From contig VEQH01000010.1 in the NCBI GenBank assembly GCA_018883325.1, positions 1 to 64,000 of the forward strand: 64,000 nt of DNA. The letters run 5' to 3'. Below the pieces are notes generated by a model. It ran no database searches. It was not told the origin of the DNA and saw only the letters and a program-made list of their open reading frames with translations. The position numbers and the translations under genes are program-made. Numbering within the stretch: the first letter of the stretch is position 1; every line of letters begins with the position of its first letter. The DNA comes from Flavobacteriales bacterium. Lineage in GTDB: Bacteria > Bacteroidota > Bacteroidia > Flavobacteriales_D > Crocinitomicaceae. Positions 9,701 through 19,222 of the stretch are shown piece after piece.

Positions 9701-12700
9701 TTCCTCCTGTTTGATCAGGAGTTGCTGTTAAATTTCCAGTTTCACCAGAACAAATCGTAATCGGTGTTACGGAAACCAAAGGAGCAGGATTTACGGTTAC
9801 CGTTGCATTCGATGTTGCCGGTGTACAAGCACCTAATGAATAAGTAACAGAATAAGAAGTTGTAGCGGTTGGATTCACTGTAATACTCGCAGATGTAGCC
9901 CCAGTTGACCAAGCGTAAGTTCCTCCTGATTGGTCAGGTGTTGCTGTTAAAGAATTTGTTTCACCAGAACAGATGGTGATTGGGTTTATTAAAACAGTTG
10001 GTGCTGGATTTACGGTTATCGTTGCATTCGCTGTTGCTGGTGTACAAGCACCTAATGAATAGGTAACGGAATATGTTGTGTTGGTCGTTGGGTTAATTGA
10101 AATACTTGCCGTGGTTGCACCATTCGACCAAGCATAAGTTCCTCCTGATTGGTCAGGTGTTGCTGTTAAAGAATTTGTTTCACCAGAACAGATGGTGATT
10201 GGGTTAACAGTAATGATTGGTGCTGGATTTACAGTTACAACCGCAGTTGCAGTAGCTGGCGTACAAGCTCCTAATGAGTAAGTAACTGAATAAGTTGTTG
10301 TAATTGTTGGATTTACAGCAATTGAATTTGTAGTTGCACCAGTTGACCAAGCATAAGTTCCTCCTGTTTGGTCAGGTGTTGCTGTTAAAGTATTTGTTTC
10401 ACCAGAACAGATGGTGATTGGGTTAACAGTAATGATTGGTGCTGGATTTACAGTTACAACCGCAGTTACAGTTGCTGGAGTACAAGCTCCTAATGAATAA
10501 GTGACAGAATAAGTTGTTGTAGTTGTTGGATTTACAGCAATTGAATTCGTTGTAGTTCCTGTTGACCAAGTGTAAGTTCCTCCTGTTTGATCTGGAGTTG
10601 CAGTTAAATTTCCAGTTTCACCAGAACAAATCGTTATCGGTGTTACGGAAATCAAAGGAGCAGGATTTACGGTTACCGTTGCATTTGCAGTTGCTGGTGT
10701 GCAAGCTCCTAATGAATAAGTAACGGAGTAAGTCGTTGTAGTAGTTGGATTGACTGAAATTGAATTTGTTGTTGCACCAGTTGACCAAGCGTATGTTCCT
10801 CCTGTTTGATCAGGAGTTGCAGTTAAATTTCCTGTTTCACCTGAGCAGATGGTAATTGGGTTTATAGCAACTGTTGGCGCTGGATTTACGGTTACTGTTG
10901 CATTCGCAGTTGCTGGCGTACAAGCACCTAATGCATAGGTTACTGAATAATTTGTTACTGAAGTTGGATTTACTGAAATTGAATTTGTAGTTGCCCCTGT
11001 TGACCAAGCGTAAGTACCGCCACCTATGCTCGGATTAGCAGTTAAAGTGCTAGTTTCTCCTGAGCAAATTGTAATGTTATTCAATGAAACTGTTGGTGCT
11101 GACGTAATTGTAACTGTACCACTTGCCGTTGAAGGAGTACACCCACCACTTGAATAAGTTACGGTATATGTACTTGTAGCATTGGGATTAACCACAATGT
11201 TTTGAGTTGTTGCACCAGTTGACCACGCGTAAGTTCCACCAGCTACGGTAGGCGTTGCTGTTAAAGTTGTAGAACTTCCTATACAAACTGTAACGCTATT
11301 TACGGAAACTGATGGTGATGGATTAACTGTAACAGTACCTGTTGCAGTTACTGGATTACAACCAGCAACCGTGTAGGATGCTGTATAACTAGTTGTTGAA
11401 TTCGGCGAAACATTTATACTTTGAGAAGTGCTACCTTGTGACCAAGAATAAGTTCCTCCTGCAACTGATGGCGTAGCTGTTAATGTTGCAGATTGACCAG
11501 AACAAATTGTCAAACTATTCACAGTCAAGGTTGGATTCTGATTCACTGTTACTGTTTGAGAAACACAAGCTGTATTTCCACATTGACCTTTTTTAGTTGT
11601 GAAATAAGTTGTTGTTGCACTTGGATTAACTGTTATTGATGGACCAACTGCAAATATTGGAATGTTGGCTAATGTAATAAAATCAATTTCTATTCTTGAA
11701 CCATTCACAGTACACCAGTCAAATCGCCAACCAGTTATTGTACCTGTCCAATTGGCGCTCGTAGCCATATCAATATTCAATACATTCCACTGACCGTTTG
11801 CAACAATATTTCCTCTTGCAACTTGTGCTTCTGACAAATCGGACTGATTAGCATTTTTTGAATAATATATTTCCATCTGACCACCTGTACCTGACACAAC
11901 TCGATAACGAATACTTATGTATCTGCAATTCGTGGCGTTAAAACTTCCAATATTATACATGTGAATCATAGCATCACCATTTGTTGCGGTAACATTTAAG
12001 ATTCCATTTGTATTACTATTGATTGTTGTATTTGTGGTTGATGTTGGATTACTAGCAAATTCATTACTGTAACATTCATTTGGACAACTTCCTACATACC
12101 AAGCATCGTCAGCATCGGTAGCCAGAGTTCCACCTTGTGATGTTAGTGTGGTTGAACTTCCCTGACAAATCGTTGAATTCCCACTAATCGAAGTTGGTGC
12201 TGTTGAATGAGGAATAACTGTTATCGTAATTGAATAACTGGTATTTCCAGGTCCGCATCCTCCAGTATTATCCCTAAACCAACAGACTCCGTCTCGAACT
12301 AAATCCACATAAATTGTGTAAGTACCAGGTGTTGTTGGAACAGTAACAGGAAAGGTAATTGTTTGACTTTGATTTGGCGCTAAACTATTAAAAGGAAGAA
12401 TTCTAGGGTTTGCATCTTGACCACTTTGCCAACTTCCCCACCAAGAAAAATTCACTGAATTTGGAGATGTCCATCCACTTGTCCATGATTTACAGCCAAT
12501 ATTTGTGACATTTACACTCATATTTTGAGTAGTCCCAGCGCAAAATGTATTTGGTCCTAAATTTGAAAATTGAGCAACGTATCCCGCCGTATAGTTAACA
12601 GAAAGATATGGCTTGTTTGCATGAGAGTATCCTCTTATTTCAAGATAGCATGTGTTATGATTGTTTGCACCTTCATAATTATGGAAACCGACAGCAAACC

Positions 12701-14102
12701 ATCCTGTTCCGTTGTTAATATTTGTTTGTAAATGATTCAAATTACTAGAAAGAGGAGTGTTAAACCAACCCGAATTCCCATTCATTATTGCTAAGTTTCT
12801 AGATTCATAAATGTCACCGTCTCTAATATCTGTCAAACGTGTAGCGTTGTTCCCAGCATTATAGGCAACAGAAGGGTCACTATTCATGTGGCGAATATTT
12901 GTCCACACTCTACAAGCCCCTTGGGTTGTTGCATTGTAATAAACGTTATAATTAAGATTCACACTGTTAACACATGAAGTATTATTTAAACTTGATATAT
13001 TAAATTTTGCCCATGAATGAAGTACATCCGTTGCACCAGACCTTCCTAGCACCAAAAAATCATCATAAGTAGTCCAAATATTTGTAGAAACATAAGGTGC
13101 AGAACCTGCTGCCCAAGCATTTGTATTACTTATTGTATGGTGAGATCCCGTCCAATTTGCTGTGTTATTTGGAGTGCAATTTATTGTTGGATCAATGAAT
13201 ATAGGAAATTGTCTTTCTGTCGATTTCAACCAAGAAATAGGAACAAGTGTTCTTATTGTTAAAAACTGCCCATTTTGGCTTATTTGAAAATCCCCATTTA
13301 TTCGATGCTCATATGATTCTTCATGAATTTCATTTTCATGGTTATGAACAGGAGTATCATAAAATATAGGTTGTTCATACCTAGCCATAATTAGACCGTT
13401 TTCGTCTAAAACATGAATGGATTGGTTTGTTAGTTGAGCGTTCCAGCCTCCAGGTAAAATCACTTTTTCTTCGAAGACAAGAAATTGAGCATCTGCTGGA
13501 AATTGAGAAATACTTGAAGCATCATTTAGAACAAATTCCATTTTACGTCCATTTGTTCGCTGTGTCAATAAAAGGTCGATGCCACTTCCAAATGCATCGG
13601 TATAATTTACCTTGTCAAAAATTGCGTTTCCAATCGCAGCATTTATAGTTTTTTGATTTTGTACATTCCCATTCTTAATGAGATACATTTTCATTTCTTT
13701 CATTTCCAGTAATTCATGACCAGATGGAAGAATTGTTTTAAGTTCCCCATTTGCTCTTTCAGGATATGTAGTCTGAAAACTATTGTGAACATTTTGAAAT
13801 CCGCCTTGAATTGGTTCGATGGAATGTAGAATTGTCTTCCATTCACCATTTTTCCAGTAGTGTATTGCACCACTTGCAATATGCGCAGTCATTTTACCGT
13901 TTTGACCCATAAAATGCTTAGTCGTTTGATCTCTTTTAGAAGTTATCTCTTTGGTAGGGTCTTGGTATCCAAAAGATTCTTTTTGCCAAAGATGAAATGG
14001 AATTTGCTCAGATGAATTTCCTTGAGCCAACAGTTTCCCTTGATCAAATAAAATTGAGCAAAAATAAAGTGAACACAGCAACAACAAGGTATTGAAGCGC
14101 AT
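6798..14102 (-). CDS. Giant secreted Ig-repeat protein with type B T9SS (gliding-motility-associated) C-terminal domain
   Basis: I start it at 14102 (MRFNTLLLLCSLYFC...), which gives a clean signal peptide ending near LLAQ and 2434 residues. The longer reading from 14162 would begin inside the terminator of the accC operon. After an N-terminal region of about 450 residues comes a beta-sandwich segment resembling NBR1/CARDB-type Ig domains, a Gly/Asn-rich segment, then 18 tandem units of about 73 residues (consensus ICSGET..LTATP...GGTYAWS) from about 11540 down to 7590. Two PKD-like domains follow (YEWDFGDNSFSQ in the second). The tail VVYYIPNTFTPDADEHNQVF ... RWGE ... GWDG ... GTYVYRI ... 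GHVNLIK is the CHU_C / type B T9SS sorting domain. It should be exported by Sec and T9SS and displayed or released. A role in adhesion or gliding is inferred only. Confidence 0.9.
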   Translation of the reverse strand: MRFNTLLLLCSLYFCSILFDQGKLLAQGNSSEQIPFHLWQKESFGYQDPTKEITSKRDQTTKHFMGQNGKMTAHIASGAIHYWKNGEWKTILHSIEPIQGGFQNVHNSFQTTYPERANGELKTILPSGHELLEMKEMKMYLIKNGNVQNQKTINAAIGNAIFDKVNYTDAFGSGIDLLLTQRTNGRKMEFVLNDASSISQFPADAQFLVFEEKVILPGGWNAQLTNQSIHVLDENGLIMARYEQPIFYDTPVHNHENEIHEESYEHRINGDFQISQNGQFLTIRTLVPISWLKSTERQFPIFIDPTINCTPNNTANWTGSHHTISNTNAWAAGSAPYVSTNIWTTYDDFLVLGRSGATDVLHSWAKFNISSLNNTSCVNSVNLNYNVYYNATTQGACRVWTNIRHMNSDPSVAYNAGNNATRLTDIRDGDIYESRNLAIMNGNSGWFNTPLSSNLNHLQTNINNGTGWFAVGFHNYEGANNHNTCYLEIRGYSHANKPYLSVNYTAGYVAQFSNLGPNTFCAGTTQNMSVNVTNIGCKSWTSGWTSPNSVNFSWWGSWQSGQDANPRILPFNSLAPNQSQTITFPVTVPTTPGTYTIYVDLVRDGVCWFRDNTGGCGPGNTSYSITITVIPHSTAPTSISGNSTICQGSSTTLTSQGGTLATDADDAWYVGSCPNECYSNEFASNPTSTTNTTINSNTNGILNVTATNGDAMIHMYNIGSFNATNCRYISIRYRVVSGTGGQMEIYYSKNANQSDLSEAQVARGNIVANGQWNVLNIDMATSANWTGTITGWRFDWCTVNGSRIEIDFITLANIPIFAVGPSITVNPSATTTYFTTKKGQCGNTACVSQTVTVNQNPTLTVNSLTICSGQSATLTATPSVAGGTYSWSQGSTSQSINVSPNSTTSYTASYTVAGCNPVTATGTVTVNPSPSVSVNSVTVCIGSSTTLTATPTVAGGTYAWSTGATTQNIVVNPNATSTYTVTYSSGGCTPSTASGTVTITSAPTVSLNNITICSGETSTLTANPSIGGGTYAWSTGATTNSISVNPTSVTNYSVTYALGACTPATANATVTVNPAPTVAINPITICSGETGNLTATPDQTGGTYAWSTGATTNSISVNPTTTTTYSVTYSLGACTPATANATVTVNPAPLISVTPITICSGETGNLTATPDQTGGTYTWSTGTTTNSIAVNPTTTTTYSVTYSLGACTPATVTAVVTVNPAPIITVNPITICSGETNTLTATPDQTGGTYAWSTGATTNSIAVNPTITTTYSVTYSLGACTPATATAVVTVNPAPIITVNPITICSGETNSLTATPDQSGGTYAWSNGATTASISINPTTNTTYSVTYSLGACTPATANATITVNPAPTVLINPITICSGETNSLTATPDQSGGTYAWSTGATSASITVNPTATTSYSVTYSLGACTPATSNATVTVNPAPLVSVTPITICSGETGNLTATPDQTGGTYAWSTGATTNSIAVNPTTTTTYSVTYSIGACTLATANAVVTVNPAPIITVNPITICSGETNSLTATPDQTGGTYAWSTGATTNSIAVNPTTTTSYSVTYSLGACTPATATAVVTVNPAPIVSINPITICSGETNTLTATPDQSGGTYAWSTGATTASISINPTTNTTYSVTYSLGACTPATATTMVTVNPAPTVSINPITICSGETGNLTATPDQTGGTYAWSTGATTNSISVNPTATTSYSVTYSLGACTPATATATVTVNPAPTVAINPITICSGETNTLTATPDQTGGTYAWSTGATTNSIAVNPTATTSYSVTYSLGACTSATASATVTVTPAPTLTVNSITICSGETNTLTATPSLPGGNYAWSAGVNTSTYTINPTTTTTYTVTYTLGACTPAIASGTITVNPTPTISITSPTICSGSSSSIVATPSVNGGSYSWSTGATTSSINVNPSTTTNYTVTYSINNCSVTGSTTLTVNPTPVITVNSSTICNGQTTTITANATPIGGNYLWSNAQNVNSIVVSPTSTSTYNVLYTLNGCNATANTTVTVNPIPQVTIASETICAGETIDLIAIPNLTGGTYVWSPGGSTTGTIAVNPTTTSNYSVVYTLNNCSSPSASATVVVNPVPVLTINSGSICTGQNFTLNATPSIPGGTFNWIPTGETTASITVSPLSTSTYSATYTTLEGCTSTISTGVVTISETPNVSFTASVTEGCAPLRVTFYNTTQATNDISNCVWALNTNSQLYDCDSVTYVFNQAGCYDVSLSTTANGCIGSNSQSAFICVENPPIASFEANPPTFTEINQTINFVNTSTGAVSYEWDFGDNSFSQLTGPMHYFEGTENGYTVSLTVTSSFGCTAEYQLPITYKEPVVYYIPNTFTPDADEHNQVFLPIFTSGIDFHNYLFQIYDRWGELIFETTNHLEGWDGSYGFEGRDVQQGTYVYRINFRSLNSAGSKTISGHVNLIK
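7590..11540 (-). repeat. 18 tandem ~219-bp repeats encoding 73-residue Ig-like units
   Basis: Each unit encodes a beta-sandwich with one Cys near the start (TICSGE) and one near the end (GACTPA), probably a disulfide pair. Units 4-13 (about 8690-10882, ten units) are nearly identical at DNA level; the outer units have diverged. The core has a higher-order period of four units: the segment at 9781 (ggagcaggatttacgg) recurs at 10657 and the one at 9211 (gttggattaattg) recurs at 10087 with one change, both exactly 876 bp apart, which is 4 x 219. Confidence 0.92.
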
Positions 14103-14160
14103 AAGTTTATAGTTTGTTAGTTTTAGCGTCCCTAAATTAACAAAAATTAAATATAAAGCC

Positions 14161-14194
14161 AAAAAAAAAAGTCCGAATTTTTCGATTCGGACTT
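14161..14194 (-). terminator. Intrinsic terminator of the accB-accC operon
   Basis: A 10-bp perfect stem (aagtccgaat / attcggactt) with a 6-nt loop lies 24 bases past the accC stop and, read on the minus strand, is followed by a run of at least 10 T. It ends the lipid-synthesis operon before the giant secreted-protein gene. Confidence 0.9.
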
Positions 14195-14217
14195 AGTGTT
14201 ATTTTAACGTTTACTTA

Positions 14218-15552
14218 TTAGAAATCAAATGTTTCCATAAATTTAGTGGTGAAATTACCACTTTTGAAGTCTTCGTTTTCCATTAATTTTTGATGGAAAG
14301 GAATTGTTGTTTTCACTCCTTCAATGATGTATTCATCAAGCGCTCTTTTCATTTTAAGAATTGCTTCTTCTCTTGTTTGAGCTACGACAATTAATTTGGA
14401 AATCATTGAATCGTAATTCGGCGGTATTGTGTAACCTGAATAAACATGTGCGTCAATTCTAATACCATGACCACCAGGACAATGATAGTCAGTTATTTTC
14501 CCCGGACAAGGTCTGAAATCCATAAATGGATCCTCAGCATTTATACGACATTGCATCGCATGCATCAGAGGGTAATAATTTTTTCCTGAGATTTTATGAC
14601 CAGCTGCAATTTTAATTTGTTCTTTAATCAAATCGAAATTGATAACTTCTTCCGTAATTGTATGTTCAACTTGGATACGCGTGTTCATTTCCATAAAATA
14701 GAAATCACGGTTTTTATCCACTAAAAACTCAACAGTACCAACGCCCTCATATCTAACAGCTTTTGCAGCTTTAATCGCAGCTTCTCCCATTCGTTCTCTT
14801 AACTCATCAGTCATAAATGGTGAAGGTGTTTCTTCTACCAATTTTTGATGACGTCGTTGAATTGAACAATCGCGCTCGGACAAATGACAAGCGTTTCCGA
14901 ACTGATCTCCTGCAATTTGTATTTCGATATGACGTGGTTCTTCAATGTATTTTTCCATGTAGATTCCATCGTTTCCAAAGGCTGCTCCCGCTTCTTGACG
15001 AGCTGAATCCCACGCTGCTTGCATGTCCTCCTCTTTCCAAACGATACGCATCCCTTTTCCACCACCACCTGCGGTAGCTTTAAGAATTACTGGATATTTG
15101 ATTTCTTTAGCGATTTTCATTCCTTCAGCTACATTTTTCAATAAGCCTTTAGAACCAGGAATACAAGGTACACCTGCTTTAATCATGGTTGCTTTTGCAG
15201 TTGCTTTGTCACCCATTCCGGCAATTTGTTCTGGCAAAGCACCAATAAATTTGATTCCTTGTTCTTGACAAACTTTAGAAAATTTTTCATTTTCAGACAA
15301 GAAACCGTAACCTGGGTGAATTGCATCAGCATTCGTGATTTCAGCTGCTGCAATAATATTTGGAATAGACAAATACGACTTTGAACTAACTGGTGGGCCT
15401 ATACAAACAGCCTCATCCGCAAAGCGAACAGGTAAACTATCTTTATCCGCAGTAGAATAGACAGCAACTGTTTTAATTCCCATTTCCTTACAAGTACGAA
15501 TTACGCGAAGAGCAATTTCCCCACGATTCGCAATGAGTATCTTCTTAAACAT
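14218..15552 (-). CDS. accC: Acetyl-CoA carboxylase, biotin carboxylase subunit
   Basis: The 444-residue enzyme carboxylates the biotin on AccB using ATP and bicarbonate, the first half-reaction of malonyl-CoA formation. The length is close to the usual ~449. The start [19 protein letters not shown], the glycine-rich ATP-grasp loop [14 protein letters not shown], the central [14 protein letters not shown] and the catalytic [17 protein letters not shown] are all present. It is the last gene of the yceD-rpmF-plsX-fabH-accB-accC operon, 35 bases after accB, and is followed by a strong terminator. Confidence 0.97.
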   Translation of the reverse strand: MFKKILIANRGEIALRVIRTCKEMGIKTVAVYSTADKDSLPVRFADEAVCIGPPVSSKSYLSIPNIIAAAEITNADAIHPGYGFLSENEKFSKVCQEQGIKFIGALPEQIAGMGDKATAKATMIKAGVPCIPGSKGLLKNVAEGMKIAKEIKYPVILKATAGGGGKGMRIVWKEEDMQAAWDSARQEAGAAFGNDGIYMEKYIEEPRHIEIQIAGDQFGNACHLSERDCSIQRRHQKLVEETPSPFMTDELRERMGEAAIKAAKAVRYEGVGTVEFLVDKNRDFYFMEMNTRIQVEHTITEEVINFDLIKEQIKIAAGHKISGKNYYPLMHAMQCRINAEDPFMDFRPCPGKITDYHCPGGHGIRIDAHVYSGYTIPPNYDSMISKLIVVAQTREEAILKMKRALDEYIIEGVKTTIPFHQKLMENEDFKSGNFTTKFMETFDF

Positions 15553-15587
15553 AAGCTAAGCTTTAAATTGTGAACTTAATGTTTGAA

Positions 15588-16079
15588 TTAAGCTGGATCT
15601 ACCAAAAATAAAGGTTGGTCGTAGTCAACTGGTGTTGCATTATCAACCAATACTTTCACGATTTTACCTGAAATCTCAGCTTCAATTTCGTTGAAAGTTT
15701 TCATTGCTTCAATGATACATAATTTGCTTCCTACTTGAATTGTTGAACCAACATTTACAAAAGGATCTTTGTCAGGGCCTGGTGTTCTGTAGAATGTTCC
15801 AATCATAGGAGATTTGATAGTAACGTATTTTGAATCGTCACTCTCAGCTGCTGCAACAGGAGCTGCAGGAGTTGTTGCTACAGGTGCGGCTGCAACTGGT
15901 GCAACTGGAGTTGCTGCAACAAATGGTTGTGCAGGAGCTTGAACAATTATAGGTTGCTCACCACTTCCGTTAGAACCGCCATCTATTGAAATTTTAAAGC
16001 CTTCGCTTTCAATTTTAACTTTACCAATTCCTGTTTTAGAAACAAGTTTAATTAGGTCTTTAATTTCTTCTAAATTCAT
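15588..16079 (-). CDS. accB: Acetyl-CoA carboxylase biotin carboxyl carrier protein
   Basis: The 163-residue protein has an N-terminal dimerisation segment (about 1-35), a flexible Ala/Pro/Val-rich linker (about 45-78) and a C-terminal biotinyl domain. The biotin-accepting lysine is K127 in [12 protein letters not shown]; the usual EAMK followed by Met or Leu is here EAMKTF, a small variation outside the acceptor. It carries carboxybiotin between AccC and the carboxyltransferase, whose genes are not in this window. It sits 37 bases after fabH and 35 before accC. Confidence 0.97.
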   Translation of the reverse strand: MNLEEIKDLIKLVSKTGIGKVKIESEGFKISIDGGSNGSGEQPIIVQAPAQPFVAATPVAPVAAAPVATTPAAPVAAAESDDSKYVTIKSPMIGTFYRTPGPDKDPFVNVGSTIQVGSKLCIIEAMKTFNEIEAEISGKIVKVLVDNATPVDYDQPLFLVDPA

Positions 16080-16116
16080 GATTTTTGGTTTAATTCTGGT
16101 TAAATATAGTTTTTAA

Positions 16117-17106
16117 TTAGGAATTGTAAGCCCATTTTAAATAAACTGCTCCCCATGTAAAACCACCTCCAAAAGCAGACAAGATAATATTGTCTCCTTT
16201 TTTCAATTGTTTTTCATAATCCCACAAACACAAAGGCAAAGTTCCTGCCGTTGTATTTCCGTATTTTTCAATATTAATCATTACTTTCTCACGAGGTAAA
16301 CCCATTCGTTCTGCCGTCGCATCAATGATTCTTAAATTCGCTTGATGAGGTACTAACCAATCAACATCCTCACTTGTCAAATTGTTTTTTTCCATTATTT
16401 CAGCTGATACTTCTGCCATATTGGTAACGGCAAATTTGAACACCTGTTTACCTTCTTGTTTCACAAAGTGCATTCTTTTCTCAACTGTTTCGATTGTTGG
16501 TGGATTAACACATCCTCCCGCTGGTTGCACTAAATATTCGCGTCCAGAACCATCGCTTCTCAAAATGAAATCTTGCAATCCCATTCCTTCGTCGTTTGGT
16601 TCTAATAAAACTACACCTGCACCATCACCAAAAATCACGCAAGTTGCACGATCTTGATAATCCATAATTGAGGTCATTTTATCAACGCCAACAACTAAAA
16701 CTTTCTTGTGTCTCCCAGTTTCAATAAATTGTGACGCAGTTGAAAGCGCGTAAATAAATCCAGAACAAGCAGCTTTCAAATCAAATCCCCAAGCGTTTTT
16801 CATTCCTACTTTATCGCACAAAACGTTAGCGGTACTTGGAAATGGATAATCGGGTGTAACAGTTGCTAGAATAACCAATTCGATTTCAAGCGGATCAATA
16901 TTTTTTTTTGCAAGTAAACCTTTTACTGCCTCAACAGCCATGTCAGAAGAAGCTCCATTTTTCATGATTCTTCTTTCCTTAATTCCTGTACGCGTTGTAA
17001 TCCATTCATCTGTTGTATCGACCATTTTTGCTAAATCGTCGTTACTTAAAATGTCTTCTGGAATAAAACCTTGTACACCAGTAATTGCTGCAGTTATTTT
17101 ACTCAT
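16117..17106 (-). CDS. fabH: 3-oxoacyl-ACP synthase III (KAS III)
   Basis: The 329-residue condensing enzyme starts fatty-acid synthesis by joining acetyl-CoA (or a branched acyl-CoA) to malonyl-ACP. The nucleophile is C114 in [11 protein letters not shown], the His is in VPHQANLR and the Asn in EKYGNTTAG, a complete Cys-His-Asn triad. The full-length thiolase fold and the TGIKERR element (residues 40-46) near the N-terminus match FabH. It lies 5 bases after plsX in the lipid operon. Confidence 0.97.
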   Translation of the reverse strand: MSKITAAITGVQGFIPEDILSNDDLAKMVDTTDEWITTRTGIKERRIMKNGASSDMAVEAVKGLLAKKNIDPLEIELVILATVTPDYPFPSTANVLCDKVGMKNAWGFDLKAACSGFIYALSTASQFIETGRHKKVLVVGVDKMTSIMDYQDRATCVIFGDGAGVVLLEPNDEGMGLQDFILRSDGSGREYLVQPAGGCVNPPTIETVEKRMHFVKQEGKQVFKFAVTNMAEVSAEIMEKNNLTSEDVDWLVPHQANLRIIDATAERMGLPREKVMINIEKYGNTTAGTLPLCLWDYEKQLKKGDNIILSAFGGGFTWGAVYLKWAYNS

Positions 17107-17111
17107 ATTTT

Positions 17112-18050
17112 TTAATTAAAAGCGTCATTTACTTTAGATGCCAAACCTGATACTGCAACTTCATTTGCGAGTAAAATCATGTTCTTAACGGCAATATCAT
17201 TCGAGATACCGTGACCTATAATTACGTTTCCTTTAACTCCCAAGATTGGAGTTCCTCCGTAGTTTTCGTAATTAAATCGATCAAAATATTCGTCTTTAAT
17301 TCCTCTTTGTTTCATCAAAGTGTAAATTCCTTCGGCTTGTTTTAGAACGATGTTGCCTGTAAAACCATCACACACAATAACGTCTGCTTTCCCAGTAAAA
17401 ATATCTCGTCCTTCAATGTTTCCAACAAAGTTGATATCTTCAGATTCAGAAAGCAATTTATGTGCAGCGATAGTCAATAGATTACCCTTTGAATCTTCTT
17501 CTCCGATATTGAGTAAAGCAATTCTTGGTTTTTCAATTCCATAAACGTTTTTTGCATAAATAGAGCCTAAAACTGCAAATTGACTAAGTACATCAACTTT
17601 ACAATCAGCATTTGAGCCAACGTCTAACAAAATAGTTTTTTCTCCGTTTATTGCTGGAAGAGTGGAAGTTATACAAGGACGAATAATTCCAGGAATTGTA
17701 TTGAGTTTATACATAGACCCAACCAACATTGCACCTGTATTTCCTGTACTTGCAAAAACAGAAAGTTCACCTTTTGCGAGTAAATCAAAACCTACAGCAA
17801 TTGAACTATTGGGTTTTTTAGGAATGGCACGTGTCGGATGATCGTGAAAAGTAATCACTTCTGGGGCATGTATAATATCAAAAAAATCGTGAGAAATCCC
17901 ACGATTTTTAAGTCCATCTCGAATCACTGACTCGTCGCCTATAAGCACAAGGCGGGAATCTTTTGGTAATTCATTGTAGGCTAATAAAGCTCCGTCAATA
18001 TTGACATCTGGAGCAAAATCGCCACCTGAAATATCTAAGCCTATTTTCAT
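17112..18050 (-). CDS. plsX: Phosphate acyltransferase PlsX
   Basis: The 312-residue soluble enzyme makes acyl-phosphate from acyl-ACP, feeding PlsY and phospholipid synthesis. Diagnostic stretches are [14 protein letters not shown] at the start (MG is more usual where this has SG), [13 protein letters not shown] and [20 protein letters not shown]. Its position between rpmF and fabH is the classic bacterial arrangement and supports the call. Confidence 0.97.
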   Translation of the reverse strand: MKIGLDISGGDFAPDVNIDGALLAYNELPKDSRLVLIGDESVIRDGLKNRGISHDFFDIIHAPEVITFHDHPTRAIPKKPNSSIAVGFDLLAKGELSVFASTGNTGAMLVGSMYKLNTIPGIIRPCITSTLPAINGEKTILLDVGSNADCKVDVLSQFAVLGSIYAKNVYGIEKPRIALLNIGEEDSKGNLLTIAAHKLLSESEDINFVGNIEGRDIFTGKADVIVCDGFTGNIVLKQAEGIYTLMKQRGIKDEYFDRFNYENYGGTPILGVKGNVIIGHGISNDIAVKNMILLANEVAVSGLASKVNDAFN

Positions 18051-18071
18051 TCGAAAATGAGAAAACAGCTA

Positions 18072-18266
18072 TTACTCAGCAACAACTTCTTTTTCAGCAA
18101 CAACTCTACCTTTATAGTACAATTTTCCTTCATGCCAGTGAGCATGGTGGAAAAGGTGTGGTTGACCAGTTGTTGGGCATGTTGCAACGTTATGAGCAAT
18201 TGCATTTTTGTGAGTTCTACGCTTATCACGTCTCGTTTTCGAAATCTTGCGTTTAGGATGTGCCAT
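18072..18266 (-). CDS. rpmF: 50S ribosomal protein L32
   Basis: The 64-residue basic protein begins with [19 protein letters not shown], the hallmark L32 N-terminus, followed by a His-rich middle ([15 protein letters not shown]). Only one Cys is present, so the zinc-ribbon cysteines seen in some L32 forms are absent. It is 14 bases after the DUF177 gene and 21 before plsX, the usual yceD-rpmF-plsX order. Confidence 0.97.
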   Translation of the reverse strand: MAHPKRKISKTRRDKRRTHKNAIAHNVATCPTTGQPHLFHHAHWHEGKLYYKGRVVAEKEVVAE

Positions 18267-18280
18267 AATTCAACTATTAC

Positions 18281-18793
18281 TTAATTTAAATTCTTTAAAG
18301 CTGACCACCTTGGGTCTATATCGTCTTCTTTTTTATTGTCTTCTTTTTGTTGATTTTGAAATTTCTCAATCAACTTTACCATTTCTTCGTCGCATTCACC
18401 TTCTTCATGTACAGGTCGAAGTGGAATAGCCATTGTTATCATTTCGTAGATAGGCTGTGTTACGTCTATCTGATAACTTTCGTAAGGAATTACGATTAAA
18501 TTTTCATCTTCAGCTTCTTCGTTGCCAAATTTGTAATAAATCGTCAAATCTCCTTCAACTTCAACGTCAATTTCTTCGTTACACCTCGCACAATCCATTT
18601 TGATAGTACCGAAAAATTCAAAATCGGCAATCAACATGGTTTCTTTTCTCTCCAATTCCATCCAAATTTTTAAATCTCCATTGTTAATAATAGAGTAGGG
18701 CATGGATTCAAAAAACGACTTATCTATCTTAAATTCAAAATCATGAATTCCAATTTTTAATCCTACAAATGGTATTTCAAACTGATTTTTCAC
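18281..18793 (-). CDS. yceD: DUF177 / YceD family protein
   Basis: The 170-residue protein starts at GTG 18793 and heads the lipid operon. The central MDCARCNEEIDVEVEGDLTI holds the CxxC pair typical of DUF177, and the ending DPRWSALKNLN matches the conserved DPR.a.L..L signature. The family has been linked to large-subunit rRNA processing. A TACATTTG -7 box lies about 33 bases upstream. The symbol is used by family analogy. Confidence 0.9.
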   Translation of the reverse strand: MKNQFEIPFVGLKIGIHDFEFKIDKSFFESMPYSIINNGDLKIWMELERKETMLIADFEFFGTIKMDCARCNEEIDVEVEGDLTIYYKFGNEEAEDENLIVIPYESYQIDVTQPIYEMITMAIPLRPVHEEGECDEEMVKLIEKFQNQQKEDNKKEDDIDPRWSALKNLN

Positions 18794-18825
18794 GACTTAA
18801 TTATAAAAGATAAAAAAACGGACGG

Positions 18826-18833
18826 CAAATGTA
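18826..18833 (-). promoter_or_regulatory. -7 promoter box (TAcaTTTG) for the yceD-rpmF-plsX-fabH-acc operon
   Basis: On the minus strand TACATTTG fits the Bacteroidota TAnnTTTG consensus exactly and places transcription start near 18819, a leader of about 26 nt before GTG 18793. No well-spaced -33 TTG was found. The MITE-like element begins 55 bases further upstream. Confidence 0.65.
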
Positions 18834-18882
18834 ATTATTTTTTTTCAATAACGGAAAGTTGATTTAAAGTAATTGTGGAAAT

Positions 18883-19171
18883 TAGTTAGGGTCTGTTGAA
18901 AAAGTCAGAAATGAGCCATATTCTAGACGCGGTCAATGAGGATGTATATTAATACTTCGATTTACCTTCGGTGCTACTCCGTGGTGACTGCAACGAAGAA
19001 GATGGTTTATTTGCTTTCAGCGCTACTTCGTGGTCTGGCTAACAAAAAATTATCATCATTGATGCAAAAAAAAATCTAAAAGGAACTCAAAAATCTTGCA
19101 TCAAAAAGAATATTTTTAACCTAAACACAAGATAAAATAAAGATTTTGTGTTTTTCAGCAGACCCTAGTTA
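18883..19171. mobile_element. MITE-like element with terminal inverted repeats and TAGTTA target duplication
   Basis: Left end gggtctgttgaaaaa (18889-18903) and right end tttttcagcagaccc (19151-19165) are inverted repeats of 15 bp with one mismatch. They are flanked directly by TAGTTA at 18883-18888 and 19166-19171, a probable 6-bp target-site duplication. The 277-bp interior has no ORF of useful length. It holds a degenerate direct repeat (gctactccgtggt at about 18972 and gctacttcgtggt at about 19022) and an internal inverted repeat ttgatgcaa/ttgcatcaa (19059-19067 / 19096-19104). This is how a non-autonomous miniature transposon looks; the ends resemble DDE-transposase IS termini, but I cannot name the family. 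It fills most of the 18794-19222 gene-free stretch. Confidence 0.8.
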
Positions 19172-19222
19172 AATGTGAAGAGTAATCTCCAGCGATTGAG
19201 CCAATAGAATGCTTCAGATTTA

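Noticed and set aside
7590-11540. Possible CRISPR array (regular repeats)
   Set aside because: The 219-bp units are coding, in frame and without unique spacers; they encode Ig-like units.
14103-14162. Longer N-terminus of the 2434-aa giant protein
   Set aside because: It would start inside the T tract of the accC terminator and put 20 non-signal residues before a good signal peptide.
18047-18284. ORFs antisense or out of frame to rpmF
   Set aside because: Shadows of the strongly conserved L32 gene.
18889-19165. Possible small RNA or gene remnant in the yceD upstream gap
   Set aside because: The terminal repeats with target duplication explain the stretch better; no ORF or promoter box was found inside.
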